A stretch of 64,000 nucleotides of DNA from Phreatobacter stygius (GCF_005144885.1 NZ_CP039690.1:2555001-2619000), one strand, 5' to 3'. Counted from the stretch's first letter, positions 43,663-53,025 are shown. Made by a program: numbers and translations. The notes: generated from the sequence alone by a model not told the origin.

Positions 43663-46600
43663 TCGCCGTCTCCCCCACCGCCGGCGGCCGACCATTCCTT
43701 GACCCGGGCGAGATGGGCATAGTCGTTGGAACGCCCGCCGACGAATTGCGGGATCGCCCAGGACAGATAGCCCTGGGCCGGATTTTCAAAGGCTGCGACC
43801 AGTTCGCGCAGGCGGGTGATGGTCTCGACCACCAGCTCGTCGGCGCTCTTGTCGGCCATGCGGACGGGCAGGAATTCGCCGGCGGGATCGCGCCCGCCGA
43901 GCTTGGCATAGACCAGCGCGCCGATCGGCGTATCGGCCGGCACGCCAAAAAAGCCGCCGGCTTTCAGCACCGCGGCTTCCAGCGCCAATTGTGGTGCCAG
44001 CCCGGATTGAACCTGGTTGGCGCTCGGCGGCTGGCCGGTCTTGTAATCGACGATCTCCGCCATGCCGTCCTTGCGGATGTCGATGCGATCGGCCGACGTG
44101 GTGAGCACGAAGCGCCGGCCGGCCGGCGTTTCCCATTCCAGCCGGCCCTTGATCTCGGCATGGACGTCGATGAGGTCGGCGCGGCGCGACTGGTCCTCGG
44201 CCGCGAACCATTGCGCGATGCGGAGGAAGCGCGGCCACCAGATGGCCCTGACCGAGGGATCGTCCCAATAGGGTGCGAAATGGTCGCGCCCGAGCGCCAC
44301 GAGGCGGCCGACCGGATCGGCGGCGAAGCCCTTGGCCTGCACCTCCTGGGTAAAGGCCGCCAGCACGCCATGGATCACCGTGCCGCGCTCGGCGGCGCCC
44401 GGAACCTCGTCGAGATTGTCGAGCGCGCTGAGCTTCAGCACGTGCTGGGCATAGATGGCATAGGGATCACGCAGCCAGGTTTCGATTGCCGTCACCGGCA
44501 AGCGCGCCGGCCTGAGCTCCAGCGGTGGCGCCGGCGCCGGCCGGGCGACGGGCCGGATCACGGCGGGCCGGTCGAGCCGCTGCGCCAGGGCGAGCACCGT
44601 TTCGCCCTTGGCGACGAGCGACTGCCAGACGTCGTCGCCAAGCACCGCGGCGAGCCGCTGCAGCCAGCGCGACCTGACCGTCGGCACCCCGCCGCTCTTG
44701 GCCGCGCGCGTCAGCACGACGCGGCGATTGCCCAGAAGCTGGCAGAAGTCGTGGGCGGCAAGGCCAATGCGCCGCTCCGGCGGATCGATGCCGAAGGCCG
44801 TGCGCATGGCCCGGTTCAGCCAGGGATCGAGCTTGGCCTCACCCGGCCAGGAGCCCTCGACCAGCCCGGCCAGCACCACAGTGCCGGCATCGAGCAGACG
44901 GGCTTCGGGCAGGCCGAGGACGCGGATGCGCGCGCCGGGCCGCGCCGGAACACGAACCGTCTCGGTGGCGATCAAGGCGTCGAAGACGCTGCAATAATCG
45001 CCCGGCGGCAAAGCGAAAGACGCCGCCGTCGCGCCGCTCGCCTTGGCCAGCACCGAGGCGATCTCCTCGCCGCCTTGCGCCTCGGCGTCGAGGTGGAGCG
45101 CATCCAAAACCGCCCCATGGCTGGCGGCAAAGGCGGCCAGTGGCGTCTCGCTGGCCTGGTTCAGCGCCATCAGCGGCGCCAGAGCCGCGACAATCCGGCC
45201 GAGCAGAGCGCGCCCGTCGGCGAGCGCCTCGGCGCTCACCCGGCTCGCTGCATCGGCGGGCCGCGGCGAAGCCGACGGCATGACCTTGTCGAGCTTGGCG
45301 AGATAGCCGTCGAGCCCGCCCGACGGACGCAAGCCGCGCAGCGTGGTCAGCTCGATCGCGGCGATGGCCTGGTCGCGGCGACCCGGATCGAGCCCGTGGT
45401 CCAGCGCGGGATGCGCGATCAAGGCCAGCAATGTCGCCGGGGCCGGATCGTCGAAGACCAGCGCGGCGACCAGGCGGGCGACCGCCGCCACCGGCGTTCC
45501 GGCGAGCGGCCGGCCACCGGAATCGTCGACGGTGACGTTCCAGCGCGACAGTTCGGCGAGCACCCGGCGCGCCAGCGCCCGGTCCGGCGTGACCAGGGCG
45601 GCGGTGGCCTTGGGATCTTCGGCGATCTCACGCAGCACCAGCGCCACGCCGAGCGCCTCGTCGCGCTCGTTCGCCGCTTCGACCACGGTCAGTCCGTCGA
45701 GCATGGCCTCGGTCGGTGCATGGATGCCGGCGCCCCAGAGTTCGGTGGTCGCGGCCGGGCGCATTGCTTCGGAGAGCAGCGTCTCGCGGCCATGGCCGTC
45801 CGCTCCGGCGAGATCCCCGACCGCGTCGCGCGTCACGCCGACATGTTCGATCAGCCGCTTCAGGCCGAATTGCGGATGGCCGTGGGACGTCGGGACTTGC
45901 GAGGCCGGGCCATTGGTCCCGCCAATGGCCTCCCAGGAGGCGGCATCGAGACCCCGGTCGAGCCCGGGCAGGATCAGCGCGCCCTTGGGATGGTGGGCGA
46001 TCGCTTTCAGGAGGTCGCGGGTCGCCAGGATCGAGCCGGTCGAGCCGGCCGCAATGATCGGCCCGGGGGAGGCCGCCAGCCGGATCGTCTCGGCGGCGAT
46101 CAGCCGGTCGCGGCGAACCGCCGGCTCCTCCAACCCGTTGGCGGCGAGATGAGCCGGCCAGGCTTCCGTCGCAATGCCGAGAAAGCTCCGCGTCATGGTC
46201 CAGAACGTGTCGAGGCCGGTCTCGACGATCCGGTCGAGATTGGACCAGGGCACGCGCTCGGTCTCGACCTGGTCCATCAGCCGCATCAGATCGGCGGCGA
46301 GCGCCAGGGCATCTCCGGTCGAAGTCGAGACGATCAGCGGATCGGCGGCCGACAGCTTCATCACCGCCCGGTCGACGCTGGCCGCCCAGGCGCGCACCAG
46401 GCCGGCAAGCGTCAGCCGCCGGTCGAGCGAGGCCATGGCCGGCCCGATGGCGTCGATGCCGAGCGTATCGAGCGGATCCGGGTCGGCGAAATCCCATTCG
46501 TCTTCGTCGATGTCACCGATCGGTGCGATGCGCGGCAGCAGCATGGCCTGGTCCGAGGCGACCGCCAGGAAGGCGTCGTGCATGGCCCGGCAAGCGCGCC

Positions 46601-46754
46601 GGTTGGGCAAGAGGATGGTGCCGGCGGCAAGCGACAGCGGGTCGGACCGGTCCGGCCAGCCGGCGATGACACGGCCGTCGAGGACAGCCCGCGCCAAGGT
46701 CGCCAGATGCGGCCTGGAGGCGGGAATCGTCAGGACATGCGGGTTCGACGGCAT
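43659..46754 (-). CDS. addB: Double-strand break repair protein AddB
   Basis: A 1031-residue partner of AddA of the alphaproteobacterial type. The N-terminal part is an inactivated helicase fold without a Walker A; the C-terminal part carries the RecB-like nuclease motif EIVDYKTGQPPSANQVQ, with LPVTAIETWLRDPYAIYA before it marking the nuclease-domain start. Gene order addB-addA with four-base overlap is the usual one in Hyphomicrobiales. Confidence 0.94.
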   Translation of the reverse strand: MPSNPHVLTIPASRPHLATLARAVLDGRVIAGWPDRSDPLSLAAGTILLPNRRACRAMHDAFLAVASDQAMLLPRIAPIGDIDEDEWDFADPDPLDTLGIDAIGPAMASLDRRLTLAGLVRAWAASVDRAVMKLSAADPLIVSTSTGDALALAADLMRLMDQVETERVPWSNLDRIVETGLDTFWTMTRSFLGIATEAWPAHLAANGLEEPAVRRDRLIAAETIRLAASPGPIIAAGSTGSILATRDLLKAIAHHPKGALILPGLDRGLDAASWEAIGGTNGPASQVPTSHGHPQFGLKRLIEHVGVTRDAVGDLAGADGHGRETLLSEAMRPAATTELWGAGIHAPTEAMLDGLTVVEAANERDEALGVALVLREIAEDPKATAALVTPDRALARRVLAELSRWNVTVDDSGGRPLAGTPVAAVARLVAALVFDDPAPATLLALIAHPALDHGLDPGRRDQAIAAIELTTLRGLRPSGGLDGYLAKLDKVMPSASPRPADAASRVSAEALADGRALLGRIVAALAPLMALNQASETPLAAFAASHGAVLDALHLDAEAQGGEEIASVLAKASGATAASFALPPGDYCSVFDALIATETVRVPARPGARIRVLGLPEARLLDAGTVVLAGLVEGSWPGEAKLDPWLNRAMRTAFGIDPPERRIGLAAHDFCQLLGNRRVVLTRAAKSGGVPTVRSRWLQRLAAVLGDDVWQSLVAKGETVLALAQRLDRPAVIRPVARPAPAPPLELRPARLPVTAIETWLRDPYAIYAQHVLKLSALDNLDEVPGAAERGTVIHGVLAAFTQEVQAKGFAADPVGRLVALGRDHFAPYWDDPSVRAIWWPRFLRIAQWFAAEDQSRRADLIDVHAEIKGRLEWETPAGRRFVLTTSADRIDIRKDGMAEIVDYKTGQPPSANQVQSGLAPQLALEAAVLKAGGFFGVPADTPIGALVYAKLGGRDPAGEFLPVRMADKSADELVVETITRLRELVAAFENPAQGYLSWAIPQFVGGRSNDYAHLARVKEWSAAGGGGDGE

Positions 46755-46841
46755 GGCTCAGTCGTGCAGCCTCGGACGCCCAAGGGCAAGCCTTGGAGTG
46801 ACCGCTGCCGCCGCACCGACCAAAGTCCCATGCCTCCGGCC

Positions 46842-46860
46842 TAGGCATGTGGCATGCCAT
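46842..46860. promoter_or_regulatory. GntR-type operator candidate I, outside the C2 island
   Basis: TAGGCATG-TGG-CATGCCAT with the perfect core TGGCATGCCA at 46850-46859. It lies 132 bases before the ABC substrate-binding protein gene and 87 bases upstream of addB. The 46755-46992 gap has no other recognised content. Confidence 0.5.
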
Positions 46861-46992
46861 GTCCGTTCCCCGGCCTGCGATTCCGGGGTGATCGTGCCCA
46901 ACCAACGGTCATTTCCCGCCACTATCTTCGTCTCGACAGCCGGAACATGCGGGCTAGCCTTGTCCGAACCCCAGGATATCGAGGATAGGACC

Positions 46993-48606
46993 ATGCCGTT
47001 CTCCGGTCTCGACCGTCGTGATTTTCTGAAGAGCAGCGCCGCCGCGGCCCTGGCGGGCGGAGTGGTCTTTCCGGCGCAGGCCCAGGAACGGGTGATTCGT
47101 TACGGCATCTCGATGGCCGACATCCCGCAGACCACCGGCCAGCCGGACCGCGGCGCCGGCGGTTACCAGTTCACCGGCTATACGCTCTACGATCCCCTGG
47201 TGGCCTGGGAAATGAATGTCGCGGACCGGCCGGGCAAGCTCGTGCCGGGGCTCGCGACCGAATGGGCGATCGACCCGGCGGATGCCAGGAAATGGCTGTT
47301 CAAGCTGAGGCCGGGCGTGAAATTCCATGATGGTTCGGCTTTCGACGCCGATGCCGTGGTTTGGAATTTCGACAAGGTCCTGAGCAACCAGGCGCCGCAT
47401 TTCGACCAGCGCCAGTCGTCCCAGGTGCGTGCCCGGCTGCCTTCGGTCGCCAGTTGGCGCAAGCTCGACGCCATGACGGTCGAGGTGACCACCAAGACCA
47501 TCGATTCGTTCTTCCCCTATCAGATGTTGTGGTTCCTGGTGTCGAGCCCGGCGCAATATGAAAAGGTCGGCCGCGACTGGCAGCGTTTTGCCAGCGCGCC
47601 GTCAGGCACCGGGCCGTTCAAGCTTGCCCGTCTCGTCCCTCGCGAGCTCTGCGAACTCGTCCGCAATGCCGATTATTGGGACAAGAGCCGGCTGGCCAAG
47701 GCCGACCGGATCATCCTGTCCTGCCTGCCCGAAACCATCACCCGCACCAATGCGCTGCTGTCAGGCTCGATCGACATGATCGAGGCGCCGGCCCCCGACG
47801 TCATGCCGCGGTTGAAGCAGGCCGGCTTCAAGCTGGTCGACAATGTCACGCCGCATGTCTGGAACTATCATCTCTCGACCTTGCCCGGCTCGCCCTGGAC
47901 CGACATCCGCACCCGCAAGGCCGCCAATCTGGCGATCGACCGCGCCTCCGTGGTCGAACTGCTCGGCGGCCTCGCCAAGCCGGCCTATGGCCAGGTCGAC
48001 CGGACCAGTCCCTGGTTCGGCAAGCCGGCCTTCGCGCTGAGATATGACGTCGACGCCGCACGCAAGCTGATGACCGAAGCCGGCTATTCGGCCGCCAGCC
48101 CGCTGAAGACCCAGTTCATCATCGCAAGCTCCGGCTCCGGCCAGATGTTGTCGCTGCCGATGAACGAGCTGGTCCAGCAGATGTTCAAGGAGGCTTTCAT
48201 CGACATCGATTTCAAGGTGGTCGAGCTCGAGCCGCTCTACACCGCCTGGCGCCAGGGCGCGGCCCATGACTCGCTGAAGGGCATCACCGCCAACAATGTC
48301 GCCTATGTCACCTCCGACCCGCTCTACGCCTTCATCCGCTTCTTCCACTCCAACCAGGTCTCGCCGACCGGCGTGAACTGGGGGCACTACAAGAACCCGG
48401 AGGTCGACAAGCTGATCGACGCGGCCCTTTTGTCGACCAATGTGGCCGAACAGGACGCGCTGATGGCCAGGGTCCATGAAAGGATCGTCGACGACGCCCT
48501 GCTGGTCTGGGTGGTGCACGACACCAATCCGCATGTCACCGGCCCGAGGGTCGGCGGTTATACCCAGGCCCAGCACTGGTTCCAGGATCTGACGACGTTG
48601 GGGTAA
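46993..48606 (+). CDS. ABC transporter substrate-binding protein (peptide/SBP_bac_5 family), Tat-exported
   Basis: A 537-residue extracellular solute-binding protein. The N-terminus is a clear Tat signal (LDRRDFLKSSAAAALAGG, cleavage near AQAQE). The mature part has family features such as GLATEWAIDPADARKWLFKLRPGV, KFHDGSAFDADAVVWNFD and GTGPFKLARLVPRE. No permease or ATPase is adjacent, so it is an orphan component. The 19-bp operator candidate upstream suggests a link to the C2 regulon; the solute is unknown. Confidence 0.9.
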   Translation: MPFSGLDRRDFLKSSAAAALAGGVVFPAQAQERVIRYGISMADIPQTTGQPDRGAGGYQFTGYTLYDPLVAWEMNVADRPGKLVPGLATEWAIDPADARKWLFKLRPGVKFHDGSAFDADAVVWNFDKVLSNQAPHFDQRQSSQVRARLPSVASWRKLDAMTVEVTTKTIDSFFPYQMLWFLVSSPAQYEKVGRDWQRFASAPSGTGPFKLARLVPRELCELVRNADYWDKSRLAKADRIILSCLPETITRTNALLSGSIDMIEAPAPDVMPRLKQAGFKLVDNVTPHVWNYHLSTLPGSPWTDIRTRKAANLAIDRASVVELLGGLAKPAYGQVDRTSPWFGKPAFALRYDVDAARKLMTEAGYSAASPLKTQFIIASSGSGQMLSLPMNELVQQMFKEAFIDIDFKVVELEPLYTAWRQGAAHDSLKGITANNVAYVTSDPLYAFIRFFHSNQVSPTGVNWGHYKNPEVDKLIDAALLSTNVAEQDALMARVHERIVDDALLVWVVHDTNPHVTGPRVGGYTQAQHWFQDLTTLG

Positions 48607-48652
48607 GGGGCGAATAGCGAATGGGGATGAAGCGAAACGCGCGGTGTCCGTA

Positions 48653-48819
48653 AACCCTCGCCCGCTTGCGGGAGAAGGTGGGTCCGTCAGGACCCGGGTG
48701 AGGGCCTGAAGAGGGCCGGCCCATCAATTCGACCCGAAATGCACTGGCAGCATCGACGCAACCACCCTCACCCGGGTCCTCCGGACCCACCCTCTCCCGC
48801 GAAGGCGCGGGAGAGGGTT
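48653..48819. repeat. Long imperfect inverted repeat between convergent genes
   Basis: The arm at 48653-48704 is nearly the reverse complement of 48765-48819; both contain CCCTCACCCGGGTCCT or its complement and a smaller internal hairpin. It fills most of the 48607-48912 gap. Such elements are common intergenic repeats in Hyphomicrobiales and could end transcription from both sides. Confidence 0.8.
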
Positions 48820-48912
48820 GATGCGCGGGTTCACTTCAGTCCGCGGAAAAAACGACCACGAATTCGGAAGTACCAACCCCTTCCCCCTCCCCCACTCGCC
48901 ACTCGCCCGGCC

Positions 48913-49824
48913 TTACGCCGGCGGCGTATAACCCTTGGGCAGTCGGGCGCGTTCGATCTGGGCCATGTCGCAGAGCACGTCGACCATCGCCGAGAAATCA
49001 TTCTGGCCATAACCACGGGCACGTGCCGTCGAGAAAGCCTCGCGCGCCGCGGCGGCGACCGGCAGCGGCACCCGCGCCGAATTGGCGGCCTGAATGATCA
49101 GCGACAGATCCTTATGCGCGAGATCGATGGTGAAACCGGCCTCGGTATCGCCGGCCAGCACCTTGTTCGGCCAATTGACCTTGAGCTGGCCGTTGGTGGC
49201 GGTGGTGCCGTAGAGCACGTCGAGCGTCTTGCCCAGATCCAGGCCGAAGCGCTGCGACAGCGACAGGGCCTCGGCATTGAGCTGGCACAGGATGATCGCC
49301 AGGTAATTGTTGACGAGTTTCATGCGCGTGCCGGCACCCGGGCCGCCGCTGTGATGGATGGTCGTGCCCATGGCCTGGAGCAGCGGCAAGGCGCGGACAT
49401 AATCGGCGGCGTCGGCGCCGACCATGAACAGGCTTTCGCCGCGATCGGCATGCCAGGCGAGCCGGCCGACCGGCGCGTCGACCGCGGTCATGCCGCGCCG
49501 GCGGGTCTCGGCATGCAGCCTGTCGGTGGTTTCCGGATCGATCGTCGACATGTCGATGATCATGGTACCGGGCTTGGCATGGTCGAGCACGCCGCCGGGC
49601 GCCAGCACGACCTCGCCGACCTCCTTGCCGGTCGGCAGCATGGTGACGACGATGTCGGAAGCCGCGGCGATCTCGGCTGGCGTGCCGCGCCTGGCGCCGA
49701 GCCCTTCAAGCACCGCCACCGGCGCCTCGGTCACGTCATGAACGACAAGCGAAAAACCCTTGGTCTGCAGGTTGGAGGCCATGCCTCGCCCCATCCGTCC
49801 AAGCCCGATAAATCCGACCGTCAT
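48913..49824 (-). CDS. NAD(P)-dependent beta-hydroxyacid dehydrogenase
   Basis: A 303-residue member of the 3-hydroxyisobutyrate dehydrogenase family: GFIGLGRMGRGMASNL, the substrate loop VDAPVGRLAWHADRGE in place of the usual DAPVSGG, and the catalytic Lys in GTRMKLVNNYLA. The changed substrate loop resembles that of sulfolactaldehyde/sulfonate reductases, so a substrate other than hydroxyisobutyrate is likely. It is divergent from the split TPP enzyme genes, with 87 bases between starts. Confidence 0.87.
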   Translation of the reverse strand: MTVGFIGLGRMGRGMASNLQTKGFSLVVHDVTEAPVAVLEGLGARRGTPAEIAAASDIVVTMLPTGKEVGEVVLAPGGVLDHAKPGTMIIDMSTIDPETTDRLHAETRRRGMTAVDAPVGRLAWHADRGESLFMVGADAADYVRALPLLQAMGTTIHHSGGPGAGTRMKLVNNYLAIILCQLNAEALSLSQRFGLDLGKTLDVLYGTTATNGQLKVNWPNKVLAGDTEAGFTIDLAHKDLSLIIQAANSARVPLPVAAAAREAFSTARARGYGQNDFSAMVDVLCDMAQIERARLPKGYTPPA

Positions 49825-49911
49825 GCCTGTCCTCCCAAGGGAACTCTTGTTTCTGATCGATGCGGACGCCATCGTGATCCGCCTCGACGCCGAGCGGAGC
49901 CTATCCAGCGC

Positions 49912-50460
49912 ATGAACGCCTTGCACCCCCAACCGATGCATGTCTCGCCCGCCGGCTGGCCGGGCGACATCTTCGCCGCGCTCAAGGCCGCGCGGGTGCG
50001 CCAGGTCGCTTATGTCCCGGATGGCGGCCATGCCGAGCTGATCCGCGCGGTTCACGCCGACACGGCGATGATCGGCATTCCCCTGACGACCGAAGAGGAG
50101 GGCGTCGCACTGGTCTCCGGCGCCTGGCTCGGCGGCGACCGCGCCTGCCTCCTGATGCAATCGTCGGGCGTCGGCAATTGCGTCAACATGTTCTCGCTGA
50201 TCAAGAACATGGGCGGGCCGTTCCTGACCTTCGTGACCATGCGCGGCGAATGGGGCGAGTTCAATCCGTGGCAGGTGCCGATGGGCACGGCAACACCCGA
50301 CGCCTTCCGTCTGATGGGCATTCATGTGCTGCGCGCCTCCGAGCCGCATGAGGTTGGCCCGGCTGCCGCGGCCGGCATCCGCATGGCCTATGAGGGCGGC
50401 AGCGCGGTTGCCGTCCTGCTGTCCCAACAACTGATCGGCGCCAAGGTCTTCGTGAAATGA
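49912..50460 (+). CDS. TPP-dependent 2-oxoacid decarboxylase-like, alpha (PYR domain) subunit
   Basis: A 182-residue protein matching the N-terminal half of sulfopyruvate/phosphonopyruvate decarboxylases (ComD type): AARVRQVAYVPDGGHAELI, IPLTTEEEGVALVSGAWLGG with the TPP-activating Glu, and LMQSSGVGNCVNMFSLIKN. It needs the TPP-binding subunit encoded next (four-base overlap). Which oxoacid it decarboxylates is unknown; the flanking reductases suggest the aldehyde product may be reduced. Confidence 0.86.
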   Translation: MNALHPQPMHVSPAGWPGDIFAALKAARVRQVAYVPDGGHAELIRAVHADTAMIGIPLTTEEEGVALVSGAWLGGDRACLLMQSSGVGNCVNMFSLIKNMGGPFLTFVTMRGEWGEFNPWQVPMGTATPDAFRLMGIHVLRASEPHEVGPAAAAGIRMAYEGGSAVAVLLSQQLIGAKVFVK

Positions 50461-51053
50461 GCGAGAACAGCGATTCCACCGGTCTCGACCGTCGCGCCGT
50501 GGTGGCGCGCCTCTTGGCTGACCGCGGCGACCTGATCGTCGTCACCGGCTTGGGTTCACCAACCTATGATGTCGCCGCGGCCGGCGACCATGACCGCAAT
50601 GTCTATCTCTGGGGCGCGATGGGCGGCGCGGCGGTCTGTGCGCTCGGCATCGCGCTGGCCAGGCCCGACACGCCTGTTGTCGCGGTGACCGGCGACGGCG
50701 AAATGCTGATGGGCATGGGGTCGTTCGCCACCATTGCCGTGCAGCAGCCGAAAAACCTGACCGTCATCGTCCTCGACAACGGCCTTTACGGCGAGACCGG
50801 CGGCCAGGCGAGCCATACGGCGGTCGCCGATCTCGCCGGCATCGCCAAGGCCTCGGGCATCGCCGATGCCCGGGTGGTGACCGACATGGACGCGGTCGAA
50901 GGCCTCGCCGCCCGGGTCGGGGCATCGGGCCAGGGCCCCTGCGTCGCGGTCGTCAAGATCGACCGGGCCGAACAGGAACGGGTGCTGCCGACCCGTGACG
51001 GCCACGCGGTTCGCATCCGGGTGCGCCAGGCCCTCGGCCTGTCGGTGGACTGA
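50457..51053 (+). CDS. TPP-dependent 2-oxoacid decarboxylase-like, beta (TPP-binding) subunit
   Basis: A 198-residue protein matching the C-terminal half of ComDE-type decarboxylases. The TPP-Mg motif GDGEMLMGMGSFATIAVQ runs to VIVLDNGLYGETGGQ. Together with the upstream subunit it makes one full PYR/PP pair. Its stop overlaps the ThiF-like gene by one base (TGATG), so all three genes are translationally coupled. Confidence 0.87.
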   Translation: MSENSDSTGLDRRAVVARLLADRGDLIVVTGLGSPTYDVAAAGDHDRNVYLWGAMGGAAVCALGIALARPDTPVVAVTGDGEMLMGMGSFATIAVQQPKNLTVIVLDNGLYGETGGQASHTAVADLAGIAKASGIADARVVTDMDAVEGLAARVGASGQGPCVAVVKIDRAEQERVLPTRDGHAVRIRVRQALGLSVD

Positions 51054-51826
51054 TGCTCTCCCCGGAAGAACTCGAGCGTTATGCGCGCCATATCGTGCTG
51101 CGCGAGGTCGGCGGGCCCGGCCAGCAGAAGCTCGGCCGCGCGCGGGTCCTGGTCATCGGCGCCGGCGGCCTGGGCGCGCCTCTGCTGCTCTATCTCGCCG
51201 CCTCCGGCATCGGCACGCTCGGCATTGTCGATGACGATGCGGTGTCGCTGTCCAACCTGCAGCGCCAGGTGATCCACGCGACCGCCGATCTCGGCGTCCT
51301 GAAGACCGAAAGCGCGGCCGGCGCCATCCGCCGGCTCAATCCGCATGTCGAGGTGGTTGCCCATATCACCAGGCTGACCGCCACAAACGCGCGCGAGCTG
51401 GTGCGCGGTTATGACCTGGTCGCCGATGGCTCGGACAATTTCGCCACCCGTTACGCCGTCTCGGATGCCTGTTTCCACGAAGGCAAGCCGCTGATCACGG
51501 CCGCGGTCGGCACTTTCGACGCCACCCTGACCACCATAAGAGCGCACGAGAAGGGCTCGGACGGCACGCCCAATCCGACCTATCGCTGCCTGTTTCCCGA
51601 TGCACCGCCACCCGGCACCGTGCCGACCTGTTCGGAGGTCGGCGTGCTCGGCGCGCTCACCGGCATTGTCGGCTCGATGATGGCGCTCGAGGTGATCAGG
51701 GAGATCGTCGGTTTCGGCGAGGGTCTCACCGGCCGCCTCATGATGATCGACATGCGCGACATGCGCTTCGAGACGATCAGATATCGCTGGGATCCGGACA
51801 ATCCGCTGAGCGGGACGGGAGCCTGA
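51053..51826 (+). CDS. ThiF/MoeB/HesA family E1-like adenylyltransferase
   Basis: A 257-residue E1-like protein. It has RYARHIVLREVGGPGQQKL, the ATP-binding VLVIGAGGLGAPLLLYL, SNLQRQVIH, DGSDNFATRY and the catalytic Cys segment PTCSEVGVLG. MoeB and ThiF adenylate the C-terminus of small sulfur-carrier proteins. The C-x-x-C zinc pairs of MoeB are not evident. Coupling to a TPP decarboxylase pair is unusual; possible links are thiamine supply (ThiF) or molybdopterin for the formate dehydrogenase (MoeB), both inferred. Confidence 0.88.
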   Translation: MLSPEELERYARHIVLREVGGPGQQKLGRARVLVIGAGGLGAPLLLYLAASGIGTLGIVDDDAVSLSNLQRQVIHATADLGVLKTESAAGAIRRLNPHVEVVAHITRLTATNARELVRGYDLVADGSDNFATRYAVSDACFHEGKPLITAAVGTFDATLTTIRAHEKGSDGTPNPTYRCLFPDAPPPGTVPTCSEVGVLGALTGIVGSMMALEVIREIVGFGEGLTGRLMMIDMRDMRFETIRYRWDPDNPLSGTGA

Positions 51827-51842
51827 GCTCCCGGCCCGGCAC

Positions 51843-52841
51843 CTACAGCATGCTGGGCAGCACGCGGTCCGGCGGCTTGTGGCCGTCCATGAAGGCCTTG
51901 ATGTTGACGATGACCTTCTCGCCCATGTCGACGCGGCCTTCGATGGTGGCCGAGCCCATATGCGGCAGCAGCACGACCTTGCCGGCCTTGGCGAGCTTCA
52001 GCAGCCGCGGATTGACCGCCGGCTCGTGCTCGAACACGTCGAGACCGGCACCGGCGAGATCGCCCGCCTCGATCATCCGGGTCAACGCCACTTCGTCGAT
52101 GATCTCGCCACGCGCGGTGTTGACGATGAAGGCGTCCTTCTTGAGCAGCTTCAAGCGGCGCGCCGACAGCAGATGATAGGTCGCCGGCGTGTGCGGGCAA
52201 TTCACCGACACGATATCCATGCGGGCGAGCATCTGGTCGAGGCTCTCCCAATAGGTGGCGTCGAGTTCCCGCTCGACCCGCTCCGGCAACCGGCGGCGGT
52301 TGTGGTAATGGATCTGCATGCCGAAGGCGGCGGCGCGCCTGGCCAGCGCCTGGCCGATCCGGCCCATGCCGATAATGCCGAGCCGCTTGCCGTGAATGCG
52401 CTTGCCGAGCATCCAGGTCGGCGACCAGCCGCTCCAGTCGCCATGCTCCAGCACCTCGAAGCCTTCGGCCAGCCGGCGCGGCACGGCCAGGATCAGCGCC
52501 ATGGTCATGTCGGCGGTATCCTCGGTCAGGACACCCGGCGTGTTGGTCACGGTAATGCCCCGCTGCACCGCTGTCGCCACGTCGATATTGTCGACGCCAT
52601 TGCCGAACTGGGCGATCAGCCGCAATTGCGGGCCGGCTTGGGCCAGCAAGGCCGCGTCGATCCTGTCGGTCACGGTCGGTACGATCACGTCGGCGACCTT
52701 CATCGCCGCGGCCAGATCGTCCTGGCTCATCGGCTTGTCGTCGACATTCAGCCGGGTCTCGAACAGTTCGCGCATGCGCGTCTCGACCGTATCCGGCAAC
52801 TTGCGCGTCACGACGACGAGCGGCTTCTTGCGGTTCGCCAT
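51843..52841 (-). CDS. D-2-hydroxyacid dehydrogenase (glyoxylate reductase type)
   Basis: A 332-residue NAD(P)-dependent dehydrogenase. The cofactor motif is LGIIGMGRIGQALARRAAAFG; the catalytic trio is visible as Arg in VNTARGEIID, Glu in LDVFEHEP and His in LLPHMGSAT. NRRRLPERVE after the second strand, with Arg residues at the cofactor phosphate position, favours NADPH. Similar to GyaR/GhrB enzymes that reduce glyoxylate or hydroxypyruvate, which would connect it to the C2 island. It is convergent with the ThiF-like gene. Confidence 0.9.
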   Translation of the reverse strand: MANRKKPLVVVTRKLPDTVETRMRELFETRLNVDDKPMSQDDLAAAMKVADVIVPTVTDRIDAALLAQAGPQLRLIAQFGNGVDNIDVATAVQRGITVTNTPGVLTEDTADMTMALILAVPRRLAEGFEVLEHGDWSGWSPTWMLGKRIHGKRLGIIGMGRIGQALARRAAAFGMQIHYHNRRRLPERVERELDATYWESLDQMLARMDIVSVNCPHTPATYHLLSARRLKLLKKDAFIVNTARGEIIDEVALTRMIEAGDLAGAGLDVFEHEPAVNPRLLKLAKAGKVVLLPHMGSATIEGRVDMGEKVIVNIKAFMDGHKPPDRVLPSML

Positions 52842-53025
52842 CCTTTGAACCCTCGATTCGACTGTCCCGACCGCTTCGTCAAACCAGTCTTAACCCTGTT
52901 CGGTCAGACTGCGGTCTGTCGGGCTCTCTCTATCAGAAGGCCCGCGCCAGACAAAGCGGTCGGTCTCGTCCACTGAACCTGTCTTTCGGACGGGTCCGGC
53001 AGCGGTTCTCTTGTGTGAGTTGCGT

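Noticed and set aside
40327..43722. 1131-codon open frame on the plus strand
   Set aside because: Antisense to addA, which has a full set of helicase motifs.
43497..46844. 1115-codon open frame on the plus strand
   Set aside because: Antisense to addB; no domain signature.
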